Shown here piece by piece: positions 16,788 to 25,791 of a DNA stretch of 64,000 nucleotides. Where the stretch lies: NCBI RefSeq assembly GCF_026625605.1, contig NZ_CP113054.1, positions 4,464,001 through 4,528,000 on the forward strand. The letters run 5' to 3'. The stretch comes from Luteolibacter sp. SL250 (lineage in GTDB: Bacteria; Verrucomicrobiota; Verrucomicrobiia; Verrucomicrobiales; Akkermansiaceae). Under the pieces are notes generated by a model, which saw only the letters and a list, made by a program, of their open reading frames with translations, had not been told where the DNA came from and did not search any database. The first letter of the stretch is position 1. Every line of letters starts with the position of its first letter. The translations under genes were made by a program, and so were the position numbers.

Positions 16788-17711
16788 TCAAGCGTTCCGC
16801 CACGCGATCAGCAACACCACAAACGCCACCGGCAGATAAAGCAGCGTGGAAAAGAACAGCCGGCGGGCGGAGGTCCGCTCGCCATCCTTTGCGAACTTCA
16901 GCGCCAGCCCCGCCATCAGGAAGCCTAGCAGCGGCCCGATGATGAGCCACCGCAGATTCGCGAAGCCGGTCACCATCGGCAGCAGCGAAAAGGCGGCTAG
17001 TCCGACGGCGAAAATGGCGGAGAGGATGCCGCTGCGGCGCCCGCTGACATCGCCGTTCGACCACATCTTGTAGCCCGCCTCTTCGTATTCCTCCCGGCAG
17101 AGCCAGTTGATCGCCACGAAATGGGGGAGCTGCCAGAGGAACATGAGCCCGAAAAGGAACCATGCCTCCAGCCCCATGGAGCCGCCCGCGCCGGCCCAGC
17201 CGATCATCGGCGGGATGGCACCGGGAATGGCGCCGACGAGGGTATTGGTGGAGCTGGCCCGTTTCAGGGGCGTGTAGACGAACACATAGACGGCCACCGT
17301 GGCGGCGGCGAGATAAGCGGCGAGATGCCCGACGCTCGCCGAAAGGTGGATGATGCCCAGGGCGGAAAGCACCCAGCCCACGCCGAACGCCGTCATCGGG
17401 TTCATCCGGCGGGACGGCAGCGGGCGGTTCGCCGTCCGCTGCATGCGCGCGTCCAGCTCGATCTCCATCAATTGGTTGAACGCCGCCGAACCGAAGGCCG
17501 CCGCAGCGGTGCCCAGCAGGGTGTTCAGCAGCTTCAACCAGTCCAGCGACGCGCCCTTGGAAGCCAGCAGGAAGCCGAAGAAGGTGGTGATCAGGACGAA
17601 GAAGTTGAGCCGGACCTTCATGAGGACCATGAGGTCCTGGCGCAGGCCGGGGTTCTCCGGAAGTGCCTGATCTTCCTGTCCGATTTCCTGTGTTTTCTCC
17701 GGTTGCTCCAT
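16788..17711 (-). CDS. ctaB: Protoheme IX farnesyltransferase
   Basis: A 307-residue UbiA-family prenyltransferase with about nine membrane segments, which converts haem b to haem o for terminal oxidases. The first Asp-rich site is NQLMEIELDARMQRTANRPL (N-x3-E-x2-D-x3-D pattern) near residue 90. The second is near YTPLKRASSTNTLVGAIPGA, characteristic of CtaB/CyoE. The ATG at 17711 is preferred; 12 further codons are open upstream. No ctaA or cytochrome oxidase genes adjoin, so haem a/o synthesis is split in this genome. It is probably co-transcribed with the SMUG1 gene. Confidence 0.94.
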   Translation of the reverse strand: MEQPEKTQEIGQEDQALPENPGLRQDLMVLMKVRLNFFVLITTFFGFLLASKGASLDWLKLLNTLLGTAAAAFGSAAFNQLMEIELDARMQRTANRPLPSRRMNPMTAFGVGWVLSALGIIHLSASVGHLAAYLAAATVAVYVFVYTPLKRASSTNTLVGAIPGAIPPMIGWAGAGGSMGLEAWFLFGLMFLWQLPHFVAINWLCREEYEEAGYKMWSNGDVSGRRSGILSAIFAVGLAAFSLLPMVTGFANLRWLIIGPLLGFLMAGLALKFAKDGERTSARRLFFSTLLYLPVAFVVLLIAWRNA

Positions 17712-17823
17712 CGCGGGGCGGCCACCATGCCCCGCCCATCCCCGCATTCCAAGCCGGAGTTTCCACCCGCCCGCATTCGCTGGACTCCCATGAAAAAGAA
17801 CGATAATGGTCCCTTTCTACCCA

Positions 17824-19035
17824 ATGCGTCCCCTTCTCATCTCACTGCTCGCCATTGCTTCCGCCGTCGCCGCGGAACCACGCACCTGGACGGACTCCCT
17901 CAACCGGAAGATCGAAGCCTCCCTGGTCCGCGTGGACGGGGACAATGTGCTGCTGAAACTCAAGGACGGCAGGGAAGTCCCCTACCCGCTGGCGAAGCTT
18001 TCCCAGGCTGACCGGGATTTCGTCGCCTCCGTGCCGGTGGAAAAGCCGGAGAACATGCCGGAAGGCGGGACGTCCGATGACCTGGAGGTGGCGGGGAAGG
18101 TGCTCAACTTCAGCGCGCCATGGCCGGAACGGATCACCTTCACGGAAGACCCGGAGATCACCACGGTGGAGGAAAGCCCCACGGAAAAGCGCTTCATCTA
18201 TGAAAGCGCGAACTACCGCTACGTCTGCGACGTGCGCCTCTCGAAGATGGTGGTGAAGGGCTTCGCCGTCATGTTCGAGGCGACCAACCTTTACTGCGCG
18301 ACGGTTCCGCTCGCTCTCAACGGCGGCAAGTCCGCGAAGGGCAAGCACGAGATCCTGCTGTTCGAGAACAAGGAAGACTACGTGAAAGCCGGCGGCCCTC
18401 CCTCCAGCGCCGGCGTCTTCATCGGCGGGAAGAACATCGTCATGGTGCCGCTGGAAAGCCTGGGCGTCCGTCCCGTGGGCAGCGGCTACATGCTGGACCG
18501 GGACAAGAGCAACAAGACCCTGCCGCACGAGCTGGTCCACCAGCTCACCCCGCGCCCTTACTACAGCGGGGGCGCGCGCGGCTGGTTCACCGAGGGCATC
18601 GCGGAATACATCTCCGTCACCCCCTACCGCGCCGGTTCCTACAATGTCCGGAACAATTTCCGCGACCTCGTCCAGTACGCCACCGGTTACGGTGAGGACG
18701 GCCGCGGAGGCCGCGCGCTCGGCACCGAGATCACGCTCCCTTCCCTGAAAAAATGGATGCTGATGCCCTACGAGGACTTCGTCGGGAACCCATCGACCAC
18801 CCAGATCAACTACGGCTGCGCCATGCTCATCACCACCTACTTCATCCACCTGGATGGCAAGGGGGACGGCGCACGGCTGAAGGCATTCCTCAAGGCCCTC
18901 CGCGAGGGCAAGGAGGAGGAGGAAGCGCTGGCGGTCCTGCTGGACGGACGCACCTTCGAGCAGCTCGAGCAGGACATCAAGAAAGCCTGGGGCTCCAAGC
19001 GGGTGGATTTCACCTTCAAGTCCGGCGGAGAGTGA
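17824..19035 (+). CDS. Secreted SHD1-domain protein with a gluzincin-type HELVH peptidase motif
   Basis: A 403-residue protein. The signal peptide is MRPLLISLLAIASAVAAEP. It is followed at once by an SHD1 domain (RTWTDSLNRKIEASLVRV, ending LAKLSQADRDFV), common in secreted proteins of Planctomycetes and Verrucomicrobia. The C-terminal half has HELVH (residues 235-239) and, 18 residues on, FTEGIAEY with Glu257. That is a zinc peptidase layout of the gluzincin/DUF1570 kind. The protein therefore probably acts outside the cytoplasm; substrate and actual proteolysis are unknown. A second SHD1 protein lies at 43098. It stands alone between divergent ctaB and co-directional gltX (70 bp downstream). 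Confidence 0.78.
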   Translation: MRPLLISLLAIASAVAAEPRTWTDSLNRKIEASLVRVDGDNVLLKLKDGREVPYPLAKLSQADRDFVASVPVEKPENMPEGGTSDDLEVAGKVLNFSAPWPERITFTEDPEITTVEESPTEKRFIYESANYRYVCDVRLSKMVVKGFAVMFEATNLYCATVPLALNGGKSAKGKHEILLFENKEDYVKAGGPPSSAGVFIGGKNIVMVPLESLGVRPVGSGYMLDRDKSNKTLPHELVHQLTPRPYYSGGARGWFTEGIAEYISVTPYRAGSYNVRNNFRDLVQYATGYGEDGRGGRALGTEITLPSLKKWMLMPYEDFVGNPSTTQINYGCAMLITTYFIHLDGKGDGARLKAFLKALREGKEEEEALAVLLDGRTFEQLEQDIKKAWGSKRVDFTFKSGGE

Positions 19036-19105
19036 ATATCCCGGCACTCCCGCCGGAACTTTTTCATTTGGAGGATGGGCGTGCAGTTCCCATACTCCGC
19101 GCCCC

Positions 19106-20422
19106 ATGACCGTCCGCACCCGTTTCGCTCCTTCTCCAACCGGCTATCTGCACGTCGGGGGGGCACGCACCGCCTTGTTCAACTGGCTCTTCGCCCGCAA
19201 GCACGGCGGCACCTTCGTCCTCCGGGTGGAGGACACGGACGAAGCGCGCAACACGGATGAGGCGAAGCAGGCGATCTTCGACGGCATGGACTGGCTCGGG
19301 CTGGACTGGGACGAAGGCCCGGGCAAAGGCGGCCAGCACGGTCCTTACTTCCAAAGCGAAAGGAAAAGCATCTATGACGCCTGGTTCCAGAAGCTGGTGG
19401 AGGCGGACCGCGTCTATGAGGACGGCGGCGCGTGGCGCTTCCGCTTCGAGCGCAAACCCATCACGATGACCGATCTGGTCTGCGGGGAAGTCACCATCGA
19501 CTACCGTGACGAATCGAACACGCCCGACATGGTGGTGAAGCGCTCCGACGGTTCCTATGTCTTCCACTTCGTCAACGTGGTGGATGACCTGGAAATGGAA
19601 ATCACCCACGTGATCCGCGGCGAGGATCACCTGATGAACACGCCGAAGCACCTCCAGCTCATCGAAGCGTTCGGCGGGAAGGCACCGCAATACGCGCACA
19701 TCCCGCTGATCCTGAACCAGGATGGCTCGAAGATGTCGAAGCGCGACGCCGGTGCCGCCGTGGGCGACTATCCACGCCAGGGGTTCCTGCCGGATGCGGT
19801 GGTCAACTTCCTCGCGCTGGTCGGCTGGAACTCGAAGACCGATGAGGAGATTTTCACCCCGCAGGAACTGGTCCAGCGCTTCTCCCTGGAGGGCGTGAAC
19901 CGCGCCCCGGCCCGGTTCGACATCGAGAAATGCGCGTGGGTCAACCTCCAGCACATCGCCAAGTTGGACACCGCCACATTCGCCGCGGCGGCAAGGCCGT
20001 TCGTGGAGAAAGCGGGGCTGCCGGTTCCGGAGAATTTCGAAGCCATTGCCGGTTCGGTGAAGGAAAAGGTTCGCCTGCTGCAGGAGGTGCCTTCCGCGGT
20101 CGATTTCCTCATCCTCGATGAGTTTTCCTATGATGAGGAGGCGGTTGCAAAGGTGCGGGCAAATGCCCAGCTCCCCACCATCCTGATCATGCTGGGTGCC
20201 ACCTTCAGCGTCCTGTCGGACTGGTCCGCCGATGCGGCGAAGCAGGCTCTGGGGGAAGTGGCGAAAGAAGCGGGGGCGAAAGCCGGCCAGTTGATGTTTC
20301 CGCTGCGTGTGGCACTTTCCGGGCGTCCCCACGGCCCCGACCTGGGGGACATCCTCAATTTGCTGGGTCGCGAACGCTGCGTCGCGCGCCTCAACCGTTT
20401 CACCAACCTCCTCACAAGCTGA
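19106..20422 (+). CDS. gltX: Glutamyl-tRNA synthetase
   Basis: A 438-residue class I synthetase that charges tRNA-Glu, and tRNA-Gln in organisms using the amidotransferase route. The N-terminus is TRFAPSPTGYLHVGGARTAL, with HVGG as the HIGH motif. VIRGEDHLMNTPKH and the signature KMSKR (in DGSKMSKRDAG) follow. The anticodon-binding C-terminal domain is about 30-50 residues shorter than usual but ends cleanly. From this sequence alone, discriminating and non-discriminating types cannot be separated. It is followed by aroE with only 4 bp between stop and start. Confidence 0.96.
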   Translation: MTVRTRFAPSPTGYLHVGGARTALFNWLFARKHGGTFVLRVEDTDEARNTDEAKQAIFDGMDWLGLDWDEGPGKGGQHGPYFQSERKSIYDAWFQKLVEADRVYEDGGAWRFRFERKPITMTDLVCGEVTIDYRDESNTPDMVVKRSDGSYVFHFVNVVDDLEMEITHVIRGEDHLMNTPKHLQLIEAFGGKAPQYAHIPLILNQDGSKMSKRDAGAAVGDYPRQGFLPDAVVNFLALVGWNSKTDEEIFTPQELVQRFSLEGVNRAPARFDIEKCAWVNLQHIAKLDTATFAAAARPFVEKAGLPVPENFEAIAGSVKEKVRLLQEVPSAVDFLILDEFSYDEEAVAKVRANAQLPTILIMLGATFSVLSDWSADAAKQALGEVAKEAGAKAGQLMFPLRVALSGRPHGPDLGDILNLLGRERCVARLNRFTNLLTS

Positions 20423-20426
20423 CGAA

Positions 20427-21326
20427 ATGCCCGATGTTTTCACCCTCAATGACTTGATTTCCCGTGAACGTCTGGACGCAGGCGAGGACAAACCGGCGAA
20501 ACTCGCGGTCATCGGCCACCCCGTCGCCCATTCCGCCTCCCCCAGACTCCAGCAACCCGCGCTCGATGCGGTGGGGATCGACGCCCGGTATATCCGTGTC
20601 GAGATCGAACCGGGCCACCTGCGGGACGCGTTCGACCGGATGCGGGCGCTCGGTTTCATCGGCTGCAACGTCACCGTTCCGCACAAGTTCGAGGCTCTGG
20701 AAGCCTGCAGCGAGGTCCACCCGGAAGCCCGGTCGCTGGGTGCGGTGAACACGGTGCGCTTCGACGCGGACCACACGCGGGGATTCAACACCGACGGCCC
20801 CGGCTTCGTCCGCGCCATCGACGACGAGTTCGGCCAGCCGCTTTCGACCATGAAAGTCCTCATCGCCGGTGCGGGCGGCGGCGCAGGGCAGGCGATCGCG
20901 ACCCAATGCGCCCTCCAGGGCATCGAGAAGCTGGTGATCGTGAACCGGACGGTGGACAAGCTGGAGCCGCTGCTCAACCGCCTGGTGGCACTGGGACCGA
21001 CCACGGAAATCATCGCGCTTTCGTTCGACGATCCACTTCTCGCCATGGAGGCCCACAGTGTTGACCTGATCGTCAACACGTCTTCGCTCGGCCTGAAGAA
21101 GGGGGATGCTTCCATCCTGCCGTCTTCGTGCCTGAAGGCAGGCCACCTGATCTACGACACCATCTACCAACCGGCGGTGACCCCTCTGATCTCATCGGGA
21201 CAGTCGATGAACTGCCGGACGGCGAACGGACTCTCCCTGCTGATCCACCAAGGGGTGCTGGCCTTCCAGCACTGGTTCCCGCAGACGGATCCACTGTCGA
21301 TCATGAGGCAGGCGATGGCGGACTGA
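20427..21326 (+). CDS. aroE: Shikimate 5-dehydrogenase
   Basis: A 299-residue NADP-dependent dehydrogenase that reduces 3-dehydroshikimate to shikimate in aromatic amino acid synthesis. Shikimate-site motifs are AVIGHPVAHSASPRLQ, NVTVPHKFEAL (catalytic Lys) and GAVNTVRF followed by FNTDGPGF. The Rossmann loop is IAGAGGGAGQAIA, and the NRT that binds the NADP phosphate is present (VIVNRTVDKL). The C-terminal GLSLLIHQGVLAFQHW is typical. It begins 4 bp after gltX, so the pair is an operon. The gene at 21363 is convergent. Confidence 0.94.
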   Translation: MPDVFTLNDLISRERLDAGEDKPAKLAVIGHPVAHSASPRLQQPALDAVGIDARYIRVEIEPGHLRDAFDRMRALGFIGCNVTVPHKFEALEACSEVHPEARSLGAVNTVRFDADHTRGFNTDGPGFVRAIDDEFGQPLSTMKVLIAGAGGGAGQAIATQCALQGIEKLVIVNRTVDKLEPLLNRLVALGPTTEIIALSFDDPLLAMEAHSVDLIVNTSSLGLKKGDASILPSSCLKAGHLIYDTIYQPAVTPLISSGQSMNCRTANGLSLLIHQGVLAFQHWFPQTDPLSIMRQAMAD

Positions 21327-21362
21327 TTTCCGCCGCTCCCCCGCGCCCCGCGGGTATCCGGC

Positions 21363-22493
21363 TCAGCGGGGCAGACCGGGGTCGTCGATCGACAGCCAGT
21401 GACAGGCCTTCACCTCCTCGATGGTGAAGCTTCGTCCAAGGGTTCCGTCGGCACGCCGGATTTTCACCCTCACCCGGATCATTCCTTCCGGGTCTTGGTT
21501 CGGCAGGGTCGAGCCATACACGCGCCCGCCATCTTTCCGGATCCTGAACGCTTCCAGCAGCAGTTTGCCGGACTCGGATTGCTGGTCCACCGTGAACTCG
21601 GTGGATGCTTCCCCCGCTTCACCGGGGTGGCCGAAACGCGGGGCATGAAGGGCGATCCGGAGATCCCCGACCTCATTCCGCTGGTCGGAAAGCCGCTCAC
21701 GGGCGAAGAGCCTGAACTCCCCCACCCCGTCCCCCGGCTCGGACAGGAACAGCAACCACGGATGCTCGCTGAAACGGACGAACTCCTCCCAGTCCAACCG
21801 CCAGTCCCCCTGCTCATCAAAGAACACCGCGTCGAACGAGCGGCCATCCGCGGCGGCCCAGCGTGTTTCCACCAACTTGCGGCCATCCTTCAGATGGATG
21901 ACGCCGGAGCCCGTCCCCTTGATGGACTTCACATCGAAGGTCCCGAAGGGATTCGACTGGTAGAACCGGGCCATCCTCCGCGCGGTGTCCAAGGGGGTGC
22001 GGACGAACTGGTTTCTGACCTCAGGGGTGCCTGCGGCAAGGAACCCGCTCAAATTCGCCACACATTTGCCATAGGCCCGGTTGACGTAGGCAAAATCTTC
22101 ATCCGCCAATGAGTTTCTGGCGGCCTTCTCCACCATTTCCGTCGGTTCTTCCCGCGGTTGTTCCCGCCAGAGAAAATGCCCGCCAACGGCCAGGGCCACC
22201 ATCAGAAGCATCCATACCAGAACAAGCTTCATGGCGAAATAGCGGCCTTTCTGGCGCCTCACCTCGCGTTTGTGGAACTTCGGCTTCTCCACCTCCGCCA
22301 TCTTCAGGCGCAACATGGGATCCTTCCCCCCACCGCCTGCCTTCGGGGAACCGGCCGCGGCGTCCGGATCCAGCCCGATCGCCGGATCCTCACCACAAAC
22401 CGTGCAGCGACGGGCAAGGTGGGGACCCGCCGCCGTCCGGAACAACGAGGCGCAACGCCCGCAATGGAACCATGCCGTCAAATCGTCATTCAT
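21363..22493 (-). CDS. Membrane-anchored zinc-ribbon protein of unknown function, third gene of Hsp70 unit
   Basis: A 376-residue protein. It has an N-terminal zinc ribbon with Cys11, Cys14, Cys30 and Cys33, a charged linker, one membrane helix (residues ~88-108, MKLVLVWMLLMVALAVGGHF), then a ~265-residue soluble domain presumably on the far side of the membrane. That domain shares pattern and order with the preceding gene product: an opening helical stretch, a strand pair ending LDWEEFVRFSEHPW (against LDWEASSGFSE), and a C-terminal segment TIEEVKACHWLSID (against IITELVHMEWV). I infer diverged paralogues. It lies 9 bp after the 483-residue gene and in the same operon as the Hsp70. No named family is recognised. 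Confidence 0.65.
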   Translation of the reverse strand: MNDDLTAWFHCGRCASLFRTAAGPHLARRCTVCGEDPAIGLDPDAAAGSPKAGGGGKDPMLRLKMAEVEKPKFHKREVRRQKGRYFAMKLVLVWMLLMVALAVGGHFLWREQPREEPTEMVEKAARNSLADEDFAYVNRAYGKCVANLSGFLAAGTPEVRNQFVRTPLDTARRMARFYQSNPFGTFDVKSIKGTGSGVIHLKDGRKLVETRWAAADGRSFDAVFFDEQGDWRLDWEEFVRFSEHPWLLFLSEPGDGVGEFRLFARERLSDQRNEVGDLRIALHAPRFGHPGEAGEASTEFTVDQQSESGKLLLEAFRIRKDGGRVYGSTLPNQDPEGMIRVRVKIRRADGTLGRSFTIEEVKACHWLSIDDPGLPR

Positions 22494-22502
22494 GCGCGGA
22501 TA

Positions 22503-23954
22503 TCATGGGGTAACCCACTCCATATGGACCAGCTCCGTGATGATCCATTGGTTGGGCAGCGAATCTGCAGGGCCTTTCACCAGTTTCAAAGTCATCGGAT
22601 ACTCCGAGCGGACCTCCCTGGGAATGACACCGGGCAGGAACGGCTCGGCCATCTTTTCCGCCACGGGATCCGTCCGCTTCGCATAGCCCCAGACGAAAGT
22701 CTCACCATCCGCGGAAATGATCCGGAAACACTGGTAGTCCGCCTCGGGCAACGGAAACGTGTAGAGATCTCCGGCGGATACATAGCCCCGCACGATCCCT
22801 CCATCACCCTGCCTTTTGGAAAGATCCCCGAACTTCGTCTCGGAGAAGCCGCTGGATGCCTCCCAGTCCAGAAGCGCCTTGTCACCCTGCTGGACGATGT
22901 AGAAGCGGAAAGGAGTGATGTCCGGCAACAGGCCGGTAAGGAATCCATATTCACGGTCCCCGCTCCGCAGGATCTCCCATTTGGACTCATCCGGGACATG
23001 CCAGTCCTTGGGAACATTCATCGGGGTCCAGCGTTCGCGGATCATTTTCTCCACGCGCTCCCGGTCCCTCACCAGGGGAATCACATCATCCGGGCCGGCC
23101 GCCTTCGCATACGCCTCGACCAGCACCTTTGCCTTGGTCTCGATGCCTTCGCTCAGTTCCGACCTGTCACCGGCTTCGATCTCCAGCATCGGGGTTTCAA
23201 TCACCTCGAGATTGGAAAAGTCCGTCCGGACACCACGTTCGTTCTTCCAACCCAGACGGGGCAGAATGAGAACCCCGGCAATGAGCACCACGGCGAGCGC
23301 CAGGCCGGACATCACGATCCAGCGCACCTGTACGGACTTTTGCCTGCCCCACGTTTCGATCTCCGGATTCCGTCCATGCCAGGTTTCCTGGCCTTGCTCC
23401 TCGGCAGGGATTTCCTGCTTTTCGATGACCTGTTTGGGAACGATCAGCGGCAATGCGCCCGCTTCCGGAATGGCAAGTTTCGGTGTGTGCTCCAGAACTT
23501 CGAGGCGCTGGACAGGTCCACGCACTTCCTGGTCCTGCACGCGCTCGATCTCCCTGAGGCCGATCTCGATTCCCTTGTCGTCCTGATCATCCGCCTTCGC
23601 GGCGTAGCCAGCCGGCCTTTCATCCGCCGCACGCCTTCTGGGAATGAAGGATGAATCCTGGTCCCCCCAGTCATCCACTGCCGTCAGTTTCGGCACATGG
23701 TTGTTGGGATCCTCAAACACAGAGGACTCCACCTCGTGATCTTCCGCCAAAGGTTCTTCCTGCTCCGATCCGACATCCGCGCCAGGAGCGAGCTCCCTCA
23801 CTTCGAACTCGGCATCCTTGGTCCTGCCCTTGGCGGCGGATTTCTTCGCGGGGATACGCTTGGCGGACTGTTCAGCCGGTGCGTCCTCCCCCCAGCCGTC
23901 GTCCGGAGTCACCTCCGGCACATGGTTGTTGGGATCCTCAAAATCAGAATTCAT
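22503..23954 (-). CDS. Membrane-anchored protein with two FEDPNNHVP motifs, second gene of Hsp70 unit
   Basis: A 483-residue protein from ATG 23954. Residues 1-~205 are acidic, low-complexity and probably disordered, and carry the motif FEDPNNHVP twice (residues 5-13 and 80-88), each followed about 6-9 residues later by DGWG or DDWG. One membrane helix lies at ~211-235 (WIVMSGLALAVVLIAGVLIL). A ~245-residue C-terminal domain resembles that of the downstream protein. The tail before the helix is probably cytoplasmic, since it has no signal peptide, so it could be a client or docking site for the Hsp70 encoded 53 bp upstream. Function is unknown; the family appears restricted to relatives of this organism as far as I can tell. 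Confidence 0.65.
   Translation of the reverse strand: MNSDFEDPNNHVPEVTPDDGWGEDAPAEQSAKRIPAKKSAAKGRTKDAEFEVRELAPGADVGSEQEEPLAEDHEVESSVFEDPNNHVPKLTAVDDWGDQDSSFIPRRRAADERPAGYAAKADDQDDKGIEIGLREIERVQDQEVRGPVQRLEVLEHTPKLAIPEAGALPLIVPKQVIEKQEIPAEEQGQETWHGRNPEIETWGRQKSVQVRWIVMSGLALAVVLIAGVLILPRLGWKNERGVRTDFSNLEVIETPMLEIEAGDRSELSEGIETKAKVLVEAYAKAAGPDDVIPLVRDRERVEKMIRERWTPMNVPKDWHVPDESKWEILRSGDREYGFLTGLLPDITPFRFYIVQQGDKALLDWEASSGFSETKFGDLSKRQGDGGIVRGYVSAGDLYTFPLPEADYQCFRIISADGETFVWGYAKRTDPVAEKMAEPFLPGVIPREVRSEYPMTLKLVKGPADSLPNQWIITELVHMEWVTP
23691..23717 (-). repeat. 27-bp direct repeat, copy encoding the second FEDPNNHVP motif
   Basis: Bases 23691-23717 are identical to 23916-23942, 225 bp away in the same frame. 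Both encode FEDPNNHVP on the minus strand. Identity at every third codon position is more than protein constraint requires. Confidence 0.85.
23916..23942 (-). repeat. 27-bp direct repeat, copy encoding the first FEDPNNHVP motif
   Basis: Exact partner of the repeat at 23691-23717. It sits at codons 5-13 of the same gene. The flanking codons differ, so the identical block is confined to the motif. Confidence 0.85.
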
Positions 23955-24007
23955 CGGCAGGGTTGCGGAAACTAGGAGGCGTCCGGGCTTGATGCAAGCA
24001 GAACGGC

Positions 24008-25786
24008 TCAACCGATGCCCAGGCGCTTCTCCAGCGCCTCTTCCATCGCCTTCTCAACCAACCTTGCTGCAAGGGCTTCGGTGGCGGTGTCCAGACGCTT
24101 GACCGCGGCCTTGAGAGGATTGGCCGCCCCGTTCGCCATGGCCTCCTCCACCTCCGTCACGGCAGCCTCGATCTCGCCTTTCTCCTCTGGAGTGGCGAGC
24201 CCCTGGCCCAGCACCATGCGGACGGCGGGAAGGAGTTCCTCCGCCTTCATCCTCGCCTCGGTGAAGATCCGCTCCGCCATGTCCTCGAAGGCATGTTCGA
24301 CGGACTCGCCGACCATCTTTCCCACCGCCTCGTCATCCACATCCACCGCCGCACTGCCGATGGTCACGACGGTGTCCGTGCCGGTGGAAACATCCCGCGC
24401 CAATACCTCAAGGATCCCGTTCTCATCGATCCGGAACTGCACCCCGACCCGGGCCTGCCCCTTCGCGGCGGCGTCAAAGGCAACTTCGAAGACGCCCAGT
24501 TCCCAGTTGTCCCGCGCCATCTCCCGTTCCCCCTGGAGCACCCTGACCTTCATCGAACGCTGCCCGTCCGCGGCGTTCGTGAACATTTCACCGGCCTTGC
24601 AGGGGATGGTCGTGTTCCGGGGGATGAGCACGTTCATCAGTCCGCCGAAGGTCTCGATGCCGAGACTCAGCGGAGTGACGTCCAGCAGCACCACCCGGCG
24701 GAGGCTGCCGTCCAGCACTCCGGCCTGCACCGTGGCTCCCAGGGCGATGGCTTCGTCCGGGTGCTGGGAAACGTCCGGTTCTTTCCCGAAAAACCCTGAC
24801 ACCGCCCTTCTCACGGCCGGCATCCGGGTGGATCCGCCAACCAGCACCACCGCATCCAGGTCTTCCGGCATCACCCCGGCATCCGCCATGGCCTGGCGGC
24901 AATGGCGCAGGGTCCGGTTGATCCATGGGGAGGCCAGCGTTTCCAGATCCCCCCGGGTCACGGGGATTTCCAGACTGCGGCTGCCATCGAAGAACGGCAC
25001 CTGGAACACGGTTTCCTCCTCCCCGGCCAAGGCGATTTTGACCCGCTCGGATTCGACGGTCAGGCGGACCAGGGCATCCGGGGAAAGCTGGGCGACATCC
25101 AGCGACTCCCGCTCCGCCACCCATGCAAGGATGATGGCATCCAGATCATCCCCTCCCAGGCGGGTATCCCCATGGGTCGCCAACACCTGGAACACGCCCT
25201 CCTGCATTTCGAGAATCGAAAGATCGAAGGTACCACCGCCGAGGTCATAGACGGCAACACGGGACTTTTCCTGCAGCTTGTCCAAACCATAGGCCAGTGC
25301 CGCCGCGGTCGGCTCGTTGAGGATGCGCACCACCTCCAGCCCCGCCAACTCACCGGCCCGCTTCGTTGCCGCCCGCTGGCCGTCGTTGAAATAGGCGGGG
25401 ACAGTGATGACCGCTTTCGTAATGGAGGTTCCCATCCGCCAATCCGCGATGCGTTTCAGTTCCTTCAGGATCTCCGCGCTGACCTCTTCCGGACGCTTGC
25501 CCAAAATCCGCGGCAAGCCATCCACCCCACGGCTGACACTGGATTCCGTGGAAACTTCCTCCCACCGCCGTCCCATCAGCCGCTTCACACTGGTCAGCAC
25601 CCGCTCCGGGTCCACCGCCCGGCGGCGGAGCGCCTTTCTCCCCACCTCGATGGAACCGTCCTGACCGAGCCAAACCGCGCTCGGCGTGATCCTCCGACCG
25701 TCCTCATCCGCAAGCAGGATGGGGAAGCCGGAATCCACCACGCCTACCGCTGAATTCGTCGTACCGAGGTCAATGCCCAGAATCAT
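24008..25786 (-). CDS. Hsp70-family chaperone (DnaK-like), specialised paralogue
   Basis: A 592-residue Hsp70. Nucleotide-binding motifs are present: GIDLGTTNSAVGVV, ITVPAYFNDGQRAATKRAG, VYDLGGGTFDLSIL and VVLVGGSTRMPAVRRAV. The interdomain linker and early substrate domain are LLDVTPLSLGIETFGG. The C-terminal lid is short and ends LEKRLGIG, without the acidic tail common in housekeeping DnaK. No grpE, dnaJ or hrcA is near. It is followed by two membrane-anchored paralogues, so it is likely a dedicated chaperone rather than the main DnaK. The start at 25786 is set by MILGIDLGTT; codons upstream are only the dispersed repeat. No clear Shine-Dalgarno is visible. Confidence 0.88.
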   Translation of the reverse strand: MILGIDLGTTNSAVGVVDSGFPILLADEDGRRITPSAVWLGQDGSIEVGRKALRRRAVDPERVLTSVKRLMGRRWEEVSTESSVSRGVDGLPRILGKRPEEVSAEILKELKRIADWRMGTSITKAVITVPAYFNDGQRAATKRAGELAGLEVVRILNEPTAAALAYGLDKLQEKSRVAVYDLGGGTFDLSILEMQEGVFQVLATHGDTRLGGDDLDAIILAWVAERESLDVAQLSPDALVRLTVESERVKIALAGEEETVFQVPFFDGSRSLEIPVTRGDLETLASPWINRTLRHCRQAMADAGVMPEDLDAVVLVGGSTRMPAVRRAVSGFFGKEPDVSQHPDEAIALGATVQAGVLDGSLRRVVLLDVTPLSLGIETFGGLMNVLIPRNTTIPCKAGEMFTNAADGQRSMKVRVLQGEREMARDNWELGVFEVAFDAAAKGQARVGVQFRIDENGILEVLARDVSTGTDTVVTIGSAAVDVDDEAVGKMVGESVEHAFEDMAERIFTEARMKAEELLPAVRMVLGQGLATPEEKGEIEAAVTEVEEAMANGAANPLKAAVKRLDTATEALAARLVEKAMEEALEKRLGIG

Positions 25787-25791
25787 GGCGA

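Noticed and set aside
19064..21115. Long antisense frame over gltX and aroE
   Set aside because: Both sense genes have complete catalytic motifs. The antisense translation has biased composition and no recognisable domain.
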